A stretch of DNA of 40,983 bases, from assembly GCA_036641395.1 (NCBI GenBank), contig JAVWEY010000010.1, forward strand, positions 1-40,983. The letters run 5' to 3'. Position numbers and translations under genes: made by a program. Positions 7,194-16,279 of this stretch are shown here, piece after piece (positions within the stretch are counted from its first letter, which is position 1; the number at the start of each line of letters is the position of its first letter). The stretch comes from JAVXTH01 sp036641395. Lineage in GTDB: Bacteria; Bacillota_I; Bacilli_A; Erysipelotrichales; Erysipelotrichaceae. The notes below the pieces were generated by a model, which saw only the letters and a list, made by a program, of their open reading frames with translations, ran no database searches and was not told where the DNA came from.

Positions 7194-7685
7194 ATGGTGC
7201 AAGTTAGTGTTATTATGGGAAGTAAATCAGATTTAACAACCATGCTTAATACCGTGGATATGTTAAAAACGTTTGGTGTAACTTATGAAGTAAAGGTAAT
7301 ATCAGCACACCGAACACCACATGCTATGGTTGAATATGCAGGAGAAGCCAAGGCTCGAGGTATTCAAGTAATTGTTGCTGGAGCAGGTGGTGCTGCCCAT
7401 TTACCAGGCATGGTAGCAGCGATGACAAGTGTTCCGGTTATCGGTGTTCCAGTTCAATCGAAAGCATTAAGTGGATTAGATTCCCTATTATCAATTGTTC
7501 AAATGCCGGGAGGAATTCCGGTCGCTACCGTTGCGATTGGCAATTCAGGAGCTAAAAACGCTGGTATTCTTGCAGCTCAAATTGTTGGCTTACATGATCC
7601 TTTAGTTCTTGAACGATTAGAAAGATTTCGTAAAGAACAAACGCAAGCGGTGCTCGATGATGCACTTATTGAAACATGCGAGTAG
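7194..7685 (+). CDS. purE: N5-carboxyaminoimidazole ribonucleotide mutase
   Basis: This 163-residue protein converts N5-CAIR to CAIR in purine synthesis. The start is set at the ATG with AAGGAGG 8 bases upstream; an upstream in-frame TTG at 7134 would run through the leader hairpin and lacks support. The family motifs are present: MGSKSDL at the N-terminus, SAHRTP (catalytic His), AGAGGAAHLPGM and a SGLDSLLSIVQMPGG(I)PVATVAIG stretch typical of class I PurE. It overlaps purK by 10 bases. PurE and PurK together replace the single-step class II enzyme, so this organism uses the ATP- and bicarbonate-dependent route. Confidence 0.95.
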   Translation: MVQVSVIMGSKSDLTTMLNTVDMLKTFGVTYEVKVISAHRTPHAMVEYAGEAKARGIQVIVAGAGGAAHLPGMVAAMTSVPVIGVPVQSKALSGLDSLLSIVQMPGGIPVATVAIGNSGAKNAGILAAQIVGLHDPLVLERLERFRKEQTQAVLDDALIETCE

Positions 7686-8773
7686 GTATTATTGGCGGCG
7701 GCCAATTAGGGATGTATCTTGTTGATGCAGCACATGTCTTAGGACACACTACAGTGGTTTTAGATCCTAGCAGTGATGGACCTGCAACACAAAATAGTGA
7801 TGTATATATTTGTGGAGATTATGATGATCCAGGTTGTTTAAAACAACTTGCAATGCAAAGTGATGTTATAACTTATGAATTTGAGAATGTTAAAGCAAAG
7901 GTAATTGATTATTTAATCGAGAACTTTGATGTGAAAATACCACAAGGGAAGAAACCATTACTAATTTCTCAACATCGCATTCGAGAAAAGAAAAGTTTAA
8001 ATAATGTAGGAATTAAAACAGCAGAAATTTCTAGTCTACTAAAAAAAGAAGATTTAGAAACAATGAAACATGAGCGTAATTATCCTTATATTATAAAGAC
8101 ATGTAGTGGTGGTTATGATGGTAAAGGTCAATGGTTAATTAAAAATGATGATGACTTTTCTTCTTTTAAAGAAGATTATCAAGAATCAATTCAATATATT
8201 GGAGAAGCGATGGTTGATTTTGCTTGTGAAATATCAATTATCGCAGTTCGTAATGAATTAGGTGATATTGTAACTTACGATGCGATTGAAAACATTCATC
8301 AACACGGAATCTTACATTTATCTATTTCACCGGCACGAATTGATGAAACAATTCAAAGTAAGGCAAAACAGGTTGCTAGGCAAATGATGGAACAACTTGA
8401 TTTTGTTGGTATTGTAGCGGTTGAGATGTTTGTTGGTAAAGATGGATTAATCTATGTAAATGAGATTGCTCCTCGTCCGCATAACAGTGGACATTTAACA
8501 ATTGATAGTTATGATCCTTCTCAATATATTAATGCAATATTGGCAATTACTACTGGAGATATAAAAGAAGCAAAAAGAGTTAAAGATAGTGTTATGGTAA
8601 ATATTCTAGGACAACATTTAAATACAGTAATGAATAAAACATTACCAGATAATGCCGTCTTATATTTATATGGTAAAAAAGAAAGTAAGGAAAATCGCAA
8701 AATGGGACATATTACCTTTACTGGTAAATGTATAGAAGAAATGATAGAACAAGCAGAAGCTGCGCTTAAATAG
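7676..8773 (+). CDS. purK: N5-carboxyaminoimidazole ribonucleotide synthase
   Basis: This 365-residue ATP-grasp enzyme makes N5-CAIR from AIR, bicarbonate and ATP. It starts MRVGIIGGGQLGMYL, the classic PurK N-terminus. The ATP-grasp fold follows, with TYEFENV, KTCSGGYDGKGQ (near 143), GEAMVDF and the metal-binding NEIAPRPHNSGH (near 263). The ATG lies inside the end of purE in another frame, so the two are translationally coupled. Length and motifs are normal. Confidence 0.95.
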   Translation: MRVGIIGGGQLGMYLVDAAHVLGHTTVVLDPSSDGPATQNSDVYICGDYDDPGCLKQLAMQSDVITYEFENVKAKVIDYLIENFDVKIPQGKKPLLISQHRIREKKSLNNVGIKTAEISSLLKKEDLETMKHERNYPYIIKTCSGGYDGKGQWLIKNDDDFSSFKEDYQESIQYIGEAMVDFACEISIIAVRNELGDIVTYDAIENIHQHGILHLSISPARIDETIQSKAKQVARQMMEQLDFVGIVAVEMFVGKDGLIYVNEIAPRPHNSGHLTIDSYDPSQYINAILAITTGDIKEAKRVKDSVMVNILGQHLNTVMNKTLPDNAVLYLYGKKESKENRKMGHITFTGKCIEEMIEQAEAALK

Positions 8774-8786
8774 GAGGATACTTTCG

Positions 8787-11700
8787 ATGAATAAGAGAAT
8801 TTATGTCACAAAGAGGGAAGCATATCGAATTGAGGCAAATGATTTATGCCAAGATATGGTTGAAAACTTAGGTTTAAAAGGATTAGAGAGTGTACGTTTA
8901 TATAATATTTATGATATTTTTAATGGTGAACAAGAAGATGTTGAATTATTAAAGCGTCATGTTTGTAGTGAACCGGTAACCGATGAAGTGATGGATTCCC
9001 TTGATTTAAGTAATCAAACTTTTATCGCATTTGAGAATATTAGTGGACAATATGATCAAAGAGCTGATAGTGCACAACACTGCTTGATGTTGTTAAACAA
9101 TAAACAAGATGTTGTGATTAAAAGTGGTAAGATTGTTGTCTTAGAAGGTAGTATTTCTAATGATGAATTAGAAACAATTAAACATTATTTAATTAATCCG
9201 GTTGAGATGTGTGAAAAAGACTTAAGTTTATTAGAATATAATGAAGAAGTAGATATTGAACCTGTTGATATTGTTCATGACTTTAGAACATGGGATGAAA
9301 AAACAATTGAAACTTATCGTATTCAACAAGGATTAGCTATGAGTTTTGATGATTTAATTCATATTCAAAATTATTATAATAAAGAAGAACATAGAGATCC
9401 TACGATTACTGAAATCAAAGTATTAGATACCTATTGGAGTGATCATTGTCGCCACACTACATTTGAAACGATTCTTCAAAACGTTACCATTGAAAAAGGG
9501 AAACTACAAGATCAAATTCAAAAGGCTTATGACCATTATTTATCTTTAAGAAAAGAAGTTCATAATAATCGTAAAGTTATGACACTGATGGATATGGCTA
9601 CGATAGCTGGTAAGCATTTACGTAAAACTGGTTATTTAGATAACTTAGAAGTAAGTGAAGAAATTAATGCTTGTAGTATTGAAATCGAAGTAGACGTGAA
9701 TGGAAACAAGGAACCTTGGTTATTAATGTTTAAGAATGAGACACATAATCATCCAACTGAAATTGAACCTTTTGGTGGAGCTAGTACATGTATCGGTGGT
9801 GCTATACGTGATCCATTATCAGGACGTAGTTATGTTTATCAAGCAATGCGAATTACTGGTGCTGGAGATATTACTAAAGAAATTAAAGATACTTTACCAA
9901 ATAAATTACCGCAAAGGGTTATTTCAAAACGTGCTGCTCATGGTTATTCTTCTTATGGTAATCAAATTGGACTTGCAACAACGTATGTGAAAGAAATTTA
10001 TCATGAAGGTTACGTTGCAAAGCGTATGGAAGTTGGAGCGGTTGTTGGTGCTGCCCCTAAATCATGGGTTAAAAGAGAAGAACCACTTGCTGGAGATATT
10101 GTTATCTTACTTGGTGGAGCCACGGGTCGTGATGGGATTGGTGGAGCCACTGGTTCTAGTAAGGAACATAATGAAACATCACTTAGCAAATGTTCAAGTG
10201 AAGTCCAAAAAGGAAATGCACCAATGGAGCGTCGTTTGCAACGCTTATTCCGTAATCCAGAAGTAACACAGTTAATTAAACGAAGCAATGACTTTGGAGC
10301 AGGTGGAGTTAGTGTGGCAATTGGTGAATTAGCTGCTGGAATTGCAATTGATTTAGATGTTGTACCAGTAAAATATGCTGGATTAAATGGAACAGAACTT
10401 GCAATTAGTGAATCACAAGAACGTATGGCAGTTGTCGTAGAAGCATCTGATTTCGATAAGTTTAAAAAACTTGCCTATAGTGAAAACTTAGATGCGACGA
10501 AAGTTGCAGTTGTAACTGATGATAATCGTTTAGTAATGAAATTCAAAGGCCAGACAATTGTTGATATCTCACGTGATTTCTTAGATACCAATGGAGTACG
10601 TCAAAGTCAGGACGTAATCATGCAAAGTGAATTTGCGGCTGCAGATCCTTTTATAGATAAAGAATGCGAACATAATCATGAAACTTTCTTAAATAATTTA
10701 AAGAAAGCAAATGTTGCTTCTCAAAAAGGTTTAGTAGAGATGTTTGATTCAACGATTGGTAAATCAACTGTATTAATGCCTTATGGTGGTAAATATCAAT
10801 TAAGTGAAAGTGAAGGATCAATTCAAAAATTACCGGTTGATGGCTTCACAAATACATGTAGTGCAATGAGTTACGGTTATAATGTTGATATCGCTTGTTA
10901 TTCCCCTTATCTTGCTGGTAGTTATAGTGTAATTGAAGCACTTGCAAGGTTATCTGCCATGGGAATTGATTATAAACAAGCTCGATTAAGTTGCCAAGAA
11001 TATTTTGAACGTTTACATAAAGATGCAAAGCGTTGGGGTAAACCAATGCAAGCTTTACTAGGTGTTATTGAAGCACAAGAGGCATTCAAGACCGCAGCCA
11101 TTGGTGGTAAAGATTCTATGAGTGGAACTTATAAAGATATTAGTGTTCCACCAACAATTATCACATTTGCAGTTGCACCAGGTGAAGTTGATCATGTTAT
11201 TTCAACTGAGTTTAAAGAAAAAAATCATTATGTTTATTTATTAAAACATCATATTAATGATGATCATAGTGCTAATTATGATGAATTAAATGCTAACTTT
11301 ACATCTCTCTATAAAAATATTGTTGATCAAAAAATTGTATCTGCTTCAACGATAAAAGTAGGCGGTATTAGTGAAGCAATTGCGAAAATGTGTTTTGGGA
11401 ATAAAATTGGTGTAAATATTACAACGGATGAAAACTTATATAGTTTAATGATTGGTTCAATTTTAATTGAATCAAATGTTAAAATAAATGAGGATAATTA
11501 TATTTTATTAGGTGAAACAAATGATTCTCAATTGATTACGATTAATAAGGTTGATGTAGCAATGAAAGATGCTATAGATGCATGGATGTCACGTTATGAA
11601 AAATTATATCCAATAATGAGTGATCACGATGGAGATATCATTAAAACGCCAATTTATCATAGTAATATAAAAGTACATAGTAAGCATAAAACTCATAAGC

Positions 11701-12494
11701 CTAAAGTAATAATACCGGTATTCCCTGGAACAAACTGTGAATATGATACAAGAGAACAATTTGTAAGAGCAGGGGCTGAAGTAGAAATATATGTATTTAA
11801 TAATTTGAATGTACAAAGCATTCAACGCTCTTTGAAAGAATTAAGCGAGAAAATTGCTTCTGCGCAGATTTTAGCTTTGGTAGGAGGATTCTCAAGTGGT
11901 GATGAACCAGATGGTAGTGGTAAATTTATTGCCAATGTATTATCAAATGAATACGTCAATAAAGCAGTTCAAACACTACTTTCTAATGATGGTTTAATTT
12001 TAGGAATTTGTAATGGATTTCAAGCACTTATTAAATCTGGGTTACTTCCTTATGGAGATATATCTAAATTAGATGAAACATCACCAACACTATTTAGAAA
12101 TAATATTAATCGTCACGTATCACGGATTGCGAAAACACGAATTACATCAAATAAATCTCCATGGTTAATGGATATGAAGCCTGGTGAGTGTCATAATATT
12201 GCTTATTCACATGGCGAAGGAAAATTTGTAATTGATGAAATAAGCGCAAAGGCTTTATTTGAAAATGGTCAAGTCGCAACCCAATATACCAATGAAGATG
12301 GTGAAGTAAGTATGAATGGTGCTTACAATATTAATGGTTCTAGTTATGCAATTGAAGGTATTACTTCTGCGGATGGAAGAATTTTTGGTAAGATGGGTCA
12401 TAGTGAACGCTATGAAGAAGGTTTATTTAAAAATATCGATGGAAACAAAGTTCAAAACATCTTTAAAAATGGTGTTAATTATTTTCTAAAATAG
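8787..12494 (+). CDS. purL: Phosphoribosylformylglycinamidine synthase, single-chain
   Basis: The 1235-residue enzyme uses glutamine and ATP to convert FGAR to FGAM. All functions are on one chain: an N-terminal PurS-like region (to about 170), the synthetase core with HCRHTTF, FKNETHNHPTEIEPFGGA and the second AIRS-like half with GGKDSMSGTY, and a C-terminal class I glutamine amidotransferase (about 970-1235). The amidotransferase shows the nucleophile in GICNGFQ (Cys1075) and the histidine in SHGEGKF (about 1142). Bacillus-type bacteria usually carry three separate genes (purS, purQ, purL); none are present here. The large form is of the kind found in clostridia, Bacteroidetes and proteobacteria. 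A clear GGAGG site precedes the ATG. Confidence 0.95.
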   Translation: MNKRIYVTKREAYRIEANDLCQDMVENLGLKGLESVRLYNIYDIFNGEQEDVELLKRHVCSEPVTDEVMDSLDLSNQTFIAFENISGQYDQRADSAQHCLMLLNNKQDVVIKSGKIVVLEGSISNDELETIKHYLINPVEMCEKDLSLLEYNEEVDIEPVDIVHDFRTWDEKTIETYRIQQGLAMSFDDLIHIQNYYNKEEHRDPTITEIKVLDTYWSDHCRHTTFETILQNVTIEKGKLQDQIQKAYDHYLSLRKEVHNNRKVMTLMDMATIAGKHLRKTGYLDNLEVSEEINACSIEIEVDVNGNKEPWLLMFKNETHNHPTEIEPFGGASTCIGGAIRDPLSGRSYVYQAMRITGAGDITKEIKDTLPNKLPQRVISKRAAHGYSSYGNQIGLATTYVKEIYHEGYVAKRMEVGAVVGAAPKSWVKREEPLAGDIVILLGGATGRDGIGGATGSSKEHNETSLSKCSSEVQKGNAPMERRLQRLFRNPEVTQLIKRSNDFGAGGVSVAIGELAAGIAIDLDVVPVKYAGLNGTELAISESQERMAVVVEASDFDKFKKLAYSENLDATKVAVVTDDNRLVMKFKGQTIVDISRDFLDTNGVRQSQDVIMQSEFAAADPFIDKECEHNHETFLNNLKKANVASQKGLVEMFDSTIGKSTVLMPYGGKYQLSESEGSIQKLPVDGFTNTCSAMSYGYNVDIACYSPYLAGSYSVIEALARLSAMGIDYKQARLSCQEYFERLHKDAKRWGKPMQALLGVIEAQEAFKTAAIGGKDSMSGTYKDISVPPTIITFAVAPGEVDHVISTEFKEKNHYVYLLKHHINDDHSANYDELNANFTSLYKNIVDQKIVSASTIKVGGISEAIAKMCFGNKIGVNITTDENLYSLMIGSILIESNVKINEDNYILLGETNDSQLITINKVDVAMKDAIDAWMSRYEKLYPIMSDHDGDIIKTPIYHSNIKVHSKHKTHKPKVIIPVFPGTNCEYDTREQFVRAGAEVEIYVFNNLNVQSIQRSLKELSEKIASAQILALVGGFSSGDEPDGSGKFIANVLSNEYVNKAVQTLLSNDGLILGICNGFQALIKSGLLPYGDISKLDETSPTLFRNNINRHVSRIAKTRITSNKSPWLMDMKPGECHNIAYSHGEGKFVIDEISAKALFENGQVATQYTNEDGEVSMNGAYNINGSSYAIEGITSADGRIFGKMGHSERYEEGLFKNIDGNKVQNIFKNGVNYFLK

Positions 12495-12504
12495 GAGAAG
12501 ACAT

Positions 12505-13215
12505 ATGAAAATGTTATATGAGGGAAAAGCTAAACAAGTGTTTGAAACAGAAAAAGAAGATGAGATATGTATTCACTATAAAGATGATGCAACAGCATTT
12601 AATGGGCTTAAGAAAGATTCAATTCAAAATAAAGGAATTATGAACAATAAGATTACGACTTTGATTTATGAATATTTAATTAGTAAAAATATTCCAACTC
12701 ATTATATTGAAACATTAAATGAACGTGATCAAAGATGCGTAAAAGTAGATATTATTCCTCTTGAAGTAATTGTAAGAAATAAAATTGCTGGTTCATGTGC
12801 CAAACATTTGGGTTTAGAAGAAGGAATTAAACCTGAGGAAGTAATTATTGAAATTTGTTATAAAAAAGATGAACTTGGTGATCCAATGATTAATGATAGC
12901 CATGCGATTGCTTTAAAACTAGTAACGAGAAAAGAATTAGATATTATTTATAGTCTAACTAAAAAGATAAATGTTGCGCTAATTGAATTGTTTAATGAAA
13001 TCGGTATTGATTTAATTGATTTTAAAATTGAATTTGGTAAAGATAAAAATGGTACAATTTTATTAGCAGATGAAATATCTCCAGATACTTGTCGTTTATG
13101 GGATAGTAAAACCCAAGAGAAACTAGATAAAGATCGTTTCCGTAGAGATTTAGGAAGAGTTGAAGAAGCATACCTCGAAATATTACAGCGATTAGATAAA
13201 AGGGAGCGTAATTAG
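12505..13215 (+). CDS. purC: SAICAR synthetase
   Basis: This 236-residue enzyme joins aspartate to CAIR with ATP. Motifs are YEGKAKQVFET at the N-terminus, the family signature near LEVIVRNKIAGSC, and LADEISPDTCRLWD near 190. It lies 10 bases after purL with its own AGGAG site and abuts purF (one stop codon directly before the next ATG). The length is typical for bacterial PurC. Confidence 0.95.
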   Translation: MKMLYEGKAKQVFETEKEDEICIHYKDDATAFNGLKKDSIQNKGIMNNKITTLIYEYLISKNIPTHYIETLNERDQRCVKVDIIPLEVIVRNKIAGSCAKHLGLEEGIKPEEVIIEICYKKDELGDPMINDSHAIALKLVTRKELDIIYSLTKKINVALIELFNEIGIDLIDFKIEFGKDKNGTILLADEISPDTCRLWDSKTQEKLDKDRFRRDLGRVEEAYLEILQRLDKRERN

Positions 13216-14652
13216 ATGATAAATATAGAAGATTTTGTATTAGAGAAAGAATACTTTCTAAGTGGAAAAGTAAATGAAGAGTGTGGAGTATTTGGTGTAT
13301 ACAATATCACAGATAAAGCGGCTGCATCACTTTCCTACTTTGGATTACATGCCCTTCAGCACCGTGGTCAAGAAGCAGCAGGAATTGCGGCAAGTGATAA
13401 TAAACATATTGAATGTTATAAAGGTAAAGGCTTATTAACTGAAATATTCAACAATCAAATTATTGATGATTTAGGTGGGAAGCATTCGATTGGTCATGTA
13501 CGTTATTCAACAGCTGGTGGTAATGAAATTGAAAATGTACAACCAATTATGGTGCGTGCGCATATGGGTAGTTTTGCGGTTGTTCATAATGGAAATATTG
13601 TTAATGCGAAAGAGATTAAAATTAAATTAGAAAAAGAAGGAAGTATCTTTCAAGGTAGTTCTGATTCTGAAATTATTGCCCATTTAATTCAAAAAGAGAG
13701 TGGAACATTTGTTGAAAAGATTATGAAAGCAGCAGATCATTTAGAAGGGGCTTTTGCTTTTATTATCATGACAAAGGATTGCATGTATGGAATTCGTGAT
13801 AAAAATGGTTTACGTCCATTATCAATTGGTTCTCTAGATGATGGTTATTGTATGAGTTCTGAAACTTGTGCAATGGATATTGTAAATGCAAAATTTATGA
13901 AAGATATTGAACCAGGCGAAGTTGTAAGAATCGCAAGTGATGGAGTTAAATATTTCCATTATACGGATAAGATTCAAAAGAAAATGTGTGCAATGGAATA
14001 TATTTATTTCTCTCGCCCAGATTCTAATATTGAAGGAATTAATGTCCATACGGCTCGTCGTATTTCAGGACAAGTACTAGCACAAGAAGATGGTGATAGT
14101 ATTCAAGCGGATATTGTTGTAGGTGTTCCAGATTCTTCACTTTCTGCGGCAATTGGTTATTCAGAGAAAAGTGGCTTACCTTATGAAATTGGTTTAATTA
14201 AAAATCGTTATGTAGGACGCACCTTTATTCAACCAACTCAAAAACAAAGAGAACGTGGTGTCCGTATGAAATTATCGGCTGTCACAAGCATTGTAAAAGG
14301 AAAGCGTATTATTATGGTGGATGATTCTATTGTTCGAGGAACTACATCAAAGAGAATTGTTCAGTTATTAAAAGAAGCAGGAGCATTAGAAGTTCATGTA
14401 AGAATTGGCTCACCAGCAATTACTCATCCTTGTTTCTATGGGGTTGATACTTCTACCTATGATGAATTAATATCTTCAAGGTTAAATGTTGAAGAATTAC
14501 GTAAATTCATTGGAGCGGATTCATTAAAGTTCTTATCAATTGAATCAATGTCAAAAGCATTTAATACAACCGATTTATGTGTTTCATGTTTCAGTGGTCA
14601 ATATCCAACAAATTTATATTCTTTGGCAAAAATTTTGAAAAGGGAGGATTAA
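13216..14652 (+). CDS. purF: Amidophosphoribosyltransferase
   Basis: This 478-residue enzyme catalyses the first committed step of purine synthesis, making phosphoribosylamine from PRPP and glutamine. The mature N-terminal nucleophile is Cys23 (CGVFG), preceded by a 22-residue propeptide, so self-processing is expected. The glutaminase domain is followed by a phosphoribosyltransferase domain with the PRPP loop MVDDSIVRGTT. Cysteines in CAMEYIYF, HPCFYG and CVSCFSGQYP correspond to the 4Fe-4S ligands of the Bacillus-type enzyme, so oxygen-sensitive maturation is likely. Feedback inhibition by purine nucleotides is a family property. It starts immediately after the purC stop. Confidence 0.95.
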   Translation: MINIEDFVLEKEYFLSGKVNEECGVFGVYNITDKAAASLSYFGLHALQHRGQEAAGIAASDNKHIECYKGKGLLTEIFNNQIIDDLGGKHSIGHVRYSTAGGNEIENVQPIMVRAHMGSFAVVHNGNIVNAKEIKIKLEKEGSIFQGSSDSEIIAHLIQKESGTFVEKIMKAADHLEGAFAFIIMTKDCMYGIRDKNGLRPLSIGSLDDGYCMSSETCAMDIVNAKFMKDIEPGEVVRIASDGVKYFHYTDKIQKKMCAMEYIYFSRPDSNIEGINVHTARRISGQVLAQEDGDSIQADIVVGVPDSSLSAAIGYSEKSGLPYEIGLIKNRYVGRTFIQPTQKQRERGVRMKLSAVTSIVKGKRIIMVDDSIVRGTTSKRIVQLLKEAGALEVHVRIGSPAITHPCFYGVDTSTYDELISSRLNVEELRKFIGADSLKFLSIESMSKAFNTTDLCVSCFSGQYPTNLYSLAKILKRED

Positions 14653-14654
14653 TC

Positions 14655-15698
14655 ATGAGTGAAATAAGCAAATCAAATCTTTATCGAGAAGCAGGTGTTG
14701 ATTTACAAGCAGGGTATGAATCCGTTCGATTAATTAAATCACATGTTGCTCGTACTAAAATTAAAGGAGCGGTTGATTCAATTGGTGCTTTTGGAGGTAC
14801 CTTTGATATTTCGGCATTAGGTTATAAGGAACCAGTATTAGTAAGTGGAACGGATGGAGTAGGAACAAAGTTGATGCTAGCGTTTGAAATGAATAAACAC
14901 GATACAATTGGTATTGATGCAGTTGCAATGTGTGTTAATGATGTTTTAGCTCAAGGAGCAGCACCGATTTTCTTCTTAGATTATCTTGCTGTTGGAAAGA
15001 ATGTTCCAACCCGCATTGAACAAATTGTTAAAGGGGTTGCTGATGGCTGTGTTGAAAGTGAATGTGCTTTAATTGGCGGAGAAACCGCAGAGATGCCAGA
15101 TATGTATGATGAAAATCATTATGATATTGCAGGTTTCTGTGTTGGTGCCGTTGAAAAGAGTAAATTCATTGATGGTTCTAAAGTAAGTATTGGTGATACT
15201 TTAATTGGTATTCCAAGTACTGGATGTCACTCGAATGGTTTTTCTTTAATTCGTAAAATATTATTAAAAGATGGTGGTATGGATTTACATCAACAAGTAC
15301 CTGAGTTGGGTAAAACACTTGGTGAGGAATTAATGACACCAACAAAATTATACGTAAAAGCTATGAAACACTTATTTGATAAGATTGATATTCATGGTGC
15401 TTGTAATATTACCGGTGGCGGTTTCTATGAAAACGTTCCTAGAATGTTGAAAGAAAATCAAGGAGTTAAGATTGATACAAACACTTATCCGCATTTACCA
15501 ATTTTTGACTTAATGCAAAAAGTTGGTAAGGTAGAAAACAAAGAAATGTATAATGTCTTCAATATGGGAATTGGTTTTGTATTAGCAGTTGATTCAAAAG
15601 ATGCACAAAAAACAATTGAATATCTTGCCCAAATTAATGAAAAAGCATATGTAATTGGTGAAGTTACGCGCTCAGGTAGTGTCGAACTCGTATGGTAA
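14655..15698 (+). CDS. purM: AIR synthetase (FGAM cyclo-ligase)
   Basis: The 347-residue protein closes FGAM to AIR with ATP. The start is the ATG preceded by AGGGAGGA at 14641-14648; a longer in-frame extension into purF has no ribosome binding site. Motifs are YREAGVD(L)QAG at the N-terminus, VSGTDGVGTKL, the AMCVNDVLAQGA stretch, LIGGETAEMPD and NITGGGFYENVPRML. Length equals that of Bacillus PurM. The last codon and stop overlap the purN start (ATGGTAA). Confidence 0.95.
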   Translation: MSEISKSNLYREAGVDLQAGYESVRLIKSHVARTKIKGAVDSIGAFGGTFDISALGYKEPVLVSGTDGVGTKLMLAFEMNKHDTIGIDAVAMCVNDVLAQGAAPIFFLDYLAVGKNVPTRIEQIVKGVADGCVESECALIGGETAEMPDMYDENHYDIAGFCVGAVEKSKFIDGSKVSIGDTLIGIPSTGCHSNGFSLIRKILLKDGGMDLHQQVPELGKTLGEELMTPTKLYVKAMKHLFDKIDIHGACNITGGGFYENVPRMLKENQGVKIDTNTYPHLPIFDLMQKVGKVENKEMYNVFNMGIGFVLAVDSKDAQKTIEYLAQINEKAYVIGEVTRSGSVELVW

Positions 15699-16279
15699 GA
15701 ATTGCCATTTTCGCAAGTGGAAGTGGTACAAACTTTGAGAATATCATCCAGCATATTAATAATGAAGATATCCCAAATGGATTATGTGCTACGCTAATTT
15801 GTGATAATAATAAAGCTTATGCAATTGAGCGAGCGAAACGTCTTTCAATTCCATGTCATGTGGTAAATTTTAAAGATTACCCTAATAAACAAGCTTATGA
15901 AAGCGAAGTATTAAAAGTATTAAAAGAGTGCAAAGTTGATTTAATTGTACTAGCAGGTTATATGAGAATCATTTCACCATTATTACTGAGTGCTTATAAA
16001 CATCGAATTATTAATTTACACCCAGCTTATTTACCTCAATTTCCTGGTAAACAAAGCATTCTAGATGCTTATGAAGCAAAAGTTAAAACAACCGGAGTTA
16101 CAGTTCATTATATTGATGAAGGAATTGATACAGGAGAAATCATTCATCAAGAAAAAATTCAGATAGATCCTACATGGTCACTAGAAACCTTAGAAGAACA
16201 TGTCCATGCGCTAGAGTATAAAATGTTTCCAAAAGTTATAAAAAAAGTGTGTAAACTTATTGAGGAGGAATTATCATGA
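15692..16279 (+). CDS. purN: GAR formyltransferase
   Basis: This 195-residue enzyme moves a formyl group from 10-formyl-tetrahydrofolate to GAR. It begins with IAIFASGSGTNFENI (phosphate-binding loop), and the folate-site segment LAGYMRIISP is followed by INLHPAYLPQFPG with the catalytic Asn-His. The catalytic Asp lies in HYIDEGIDTGEII. Overlaps with purM before and purH after (ATGA) point to tight translational coupling. Confidence 0.95.
   Translation: MVRIAIFASGSGTNFENIIQHINNEDIPNGLCATLICDNNKAYAIERAKRLSIPCHVVNFKDYPNKQAYESEVLKVLKECKVDLIVLAGYMRIISPLLLSAYKHRIINLHPAYLPQFPGKQSILDAYEAKVKTTGVTVHYIDEGIDTGEIIHQEKIQIDPTWSLETLEEHVHALEYKMFPKVIKKVCKLIEEELS

Noticed and set aside
10010..10288. Minus-strand frame of 92 codons inside purL
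   Set aside because: Antisense shadow of a well-supported enzyme frame; no ribosome binding site or family match.
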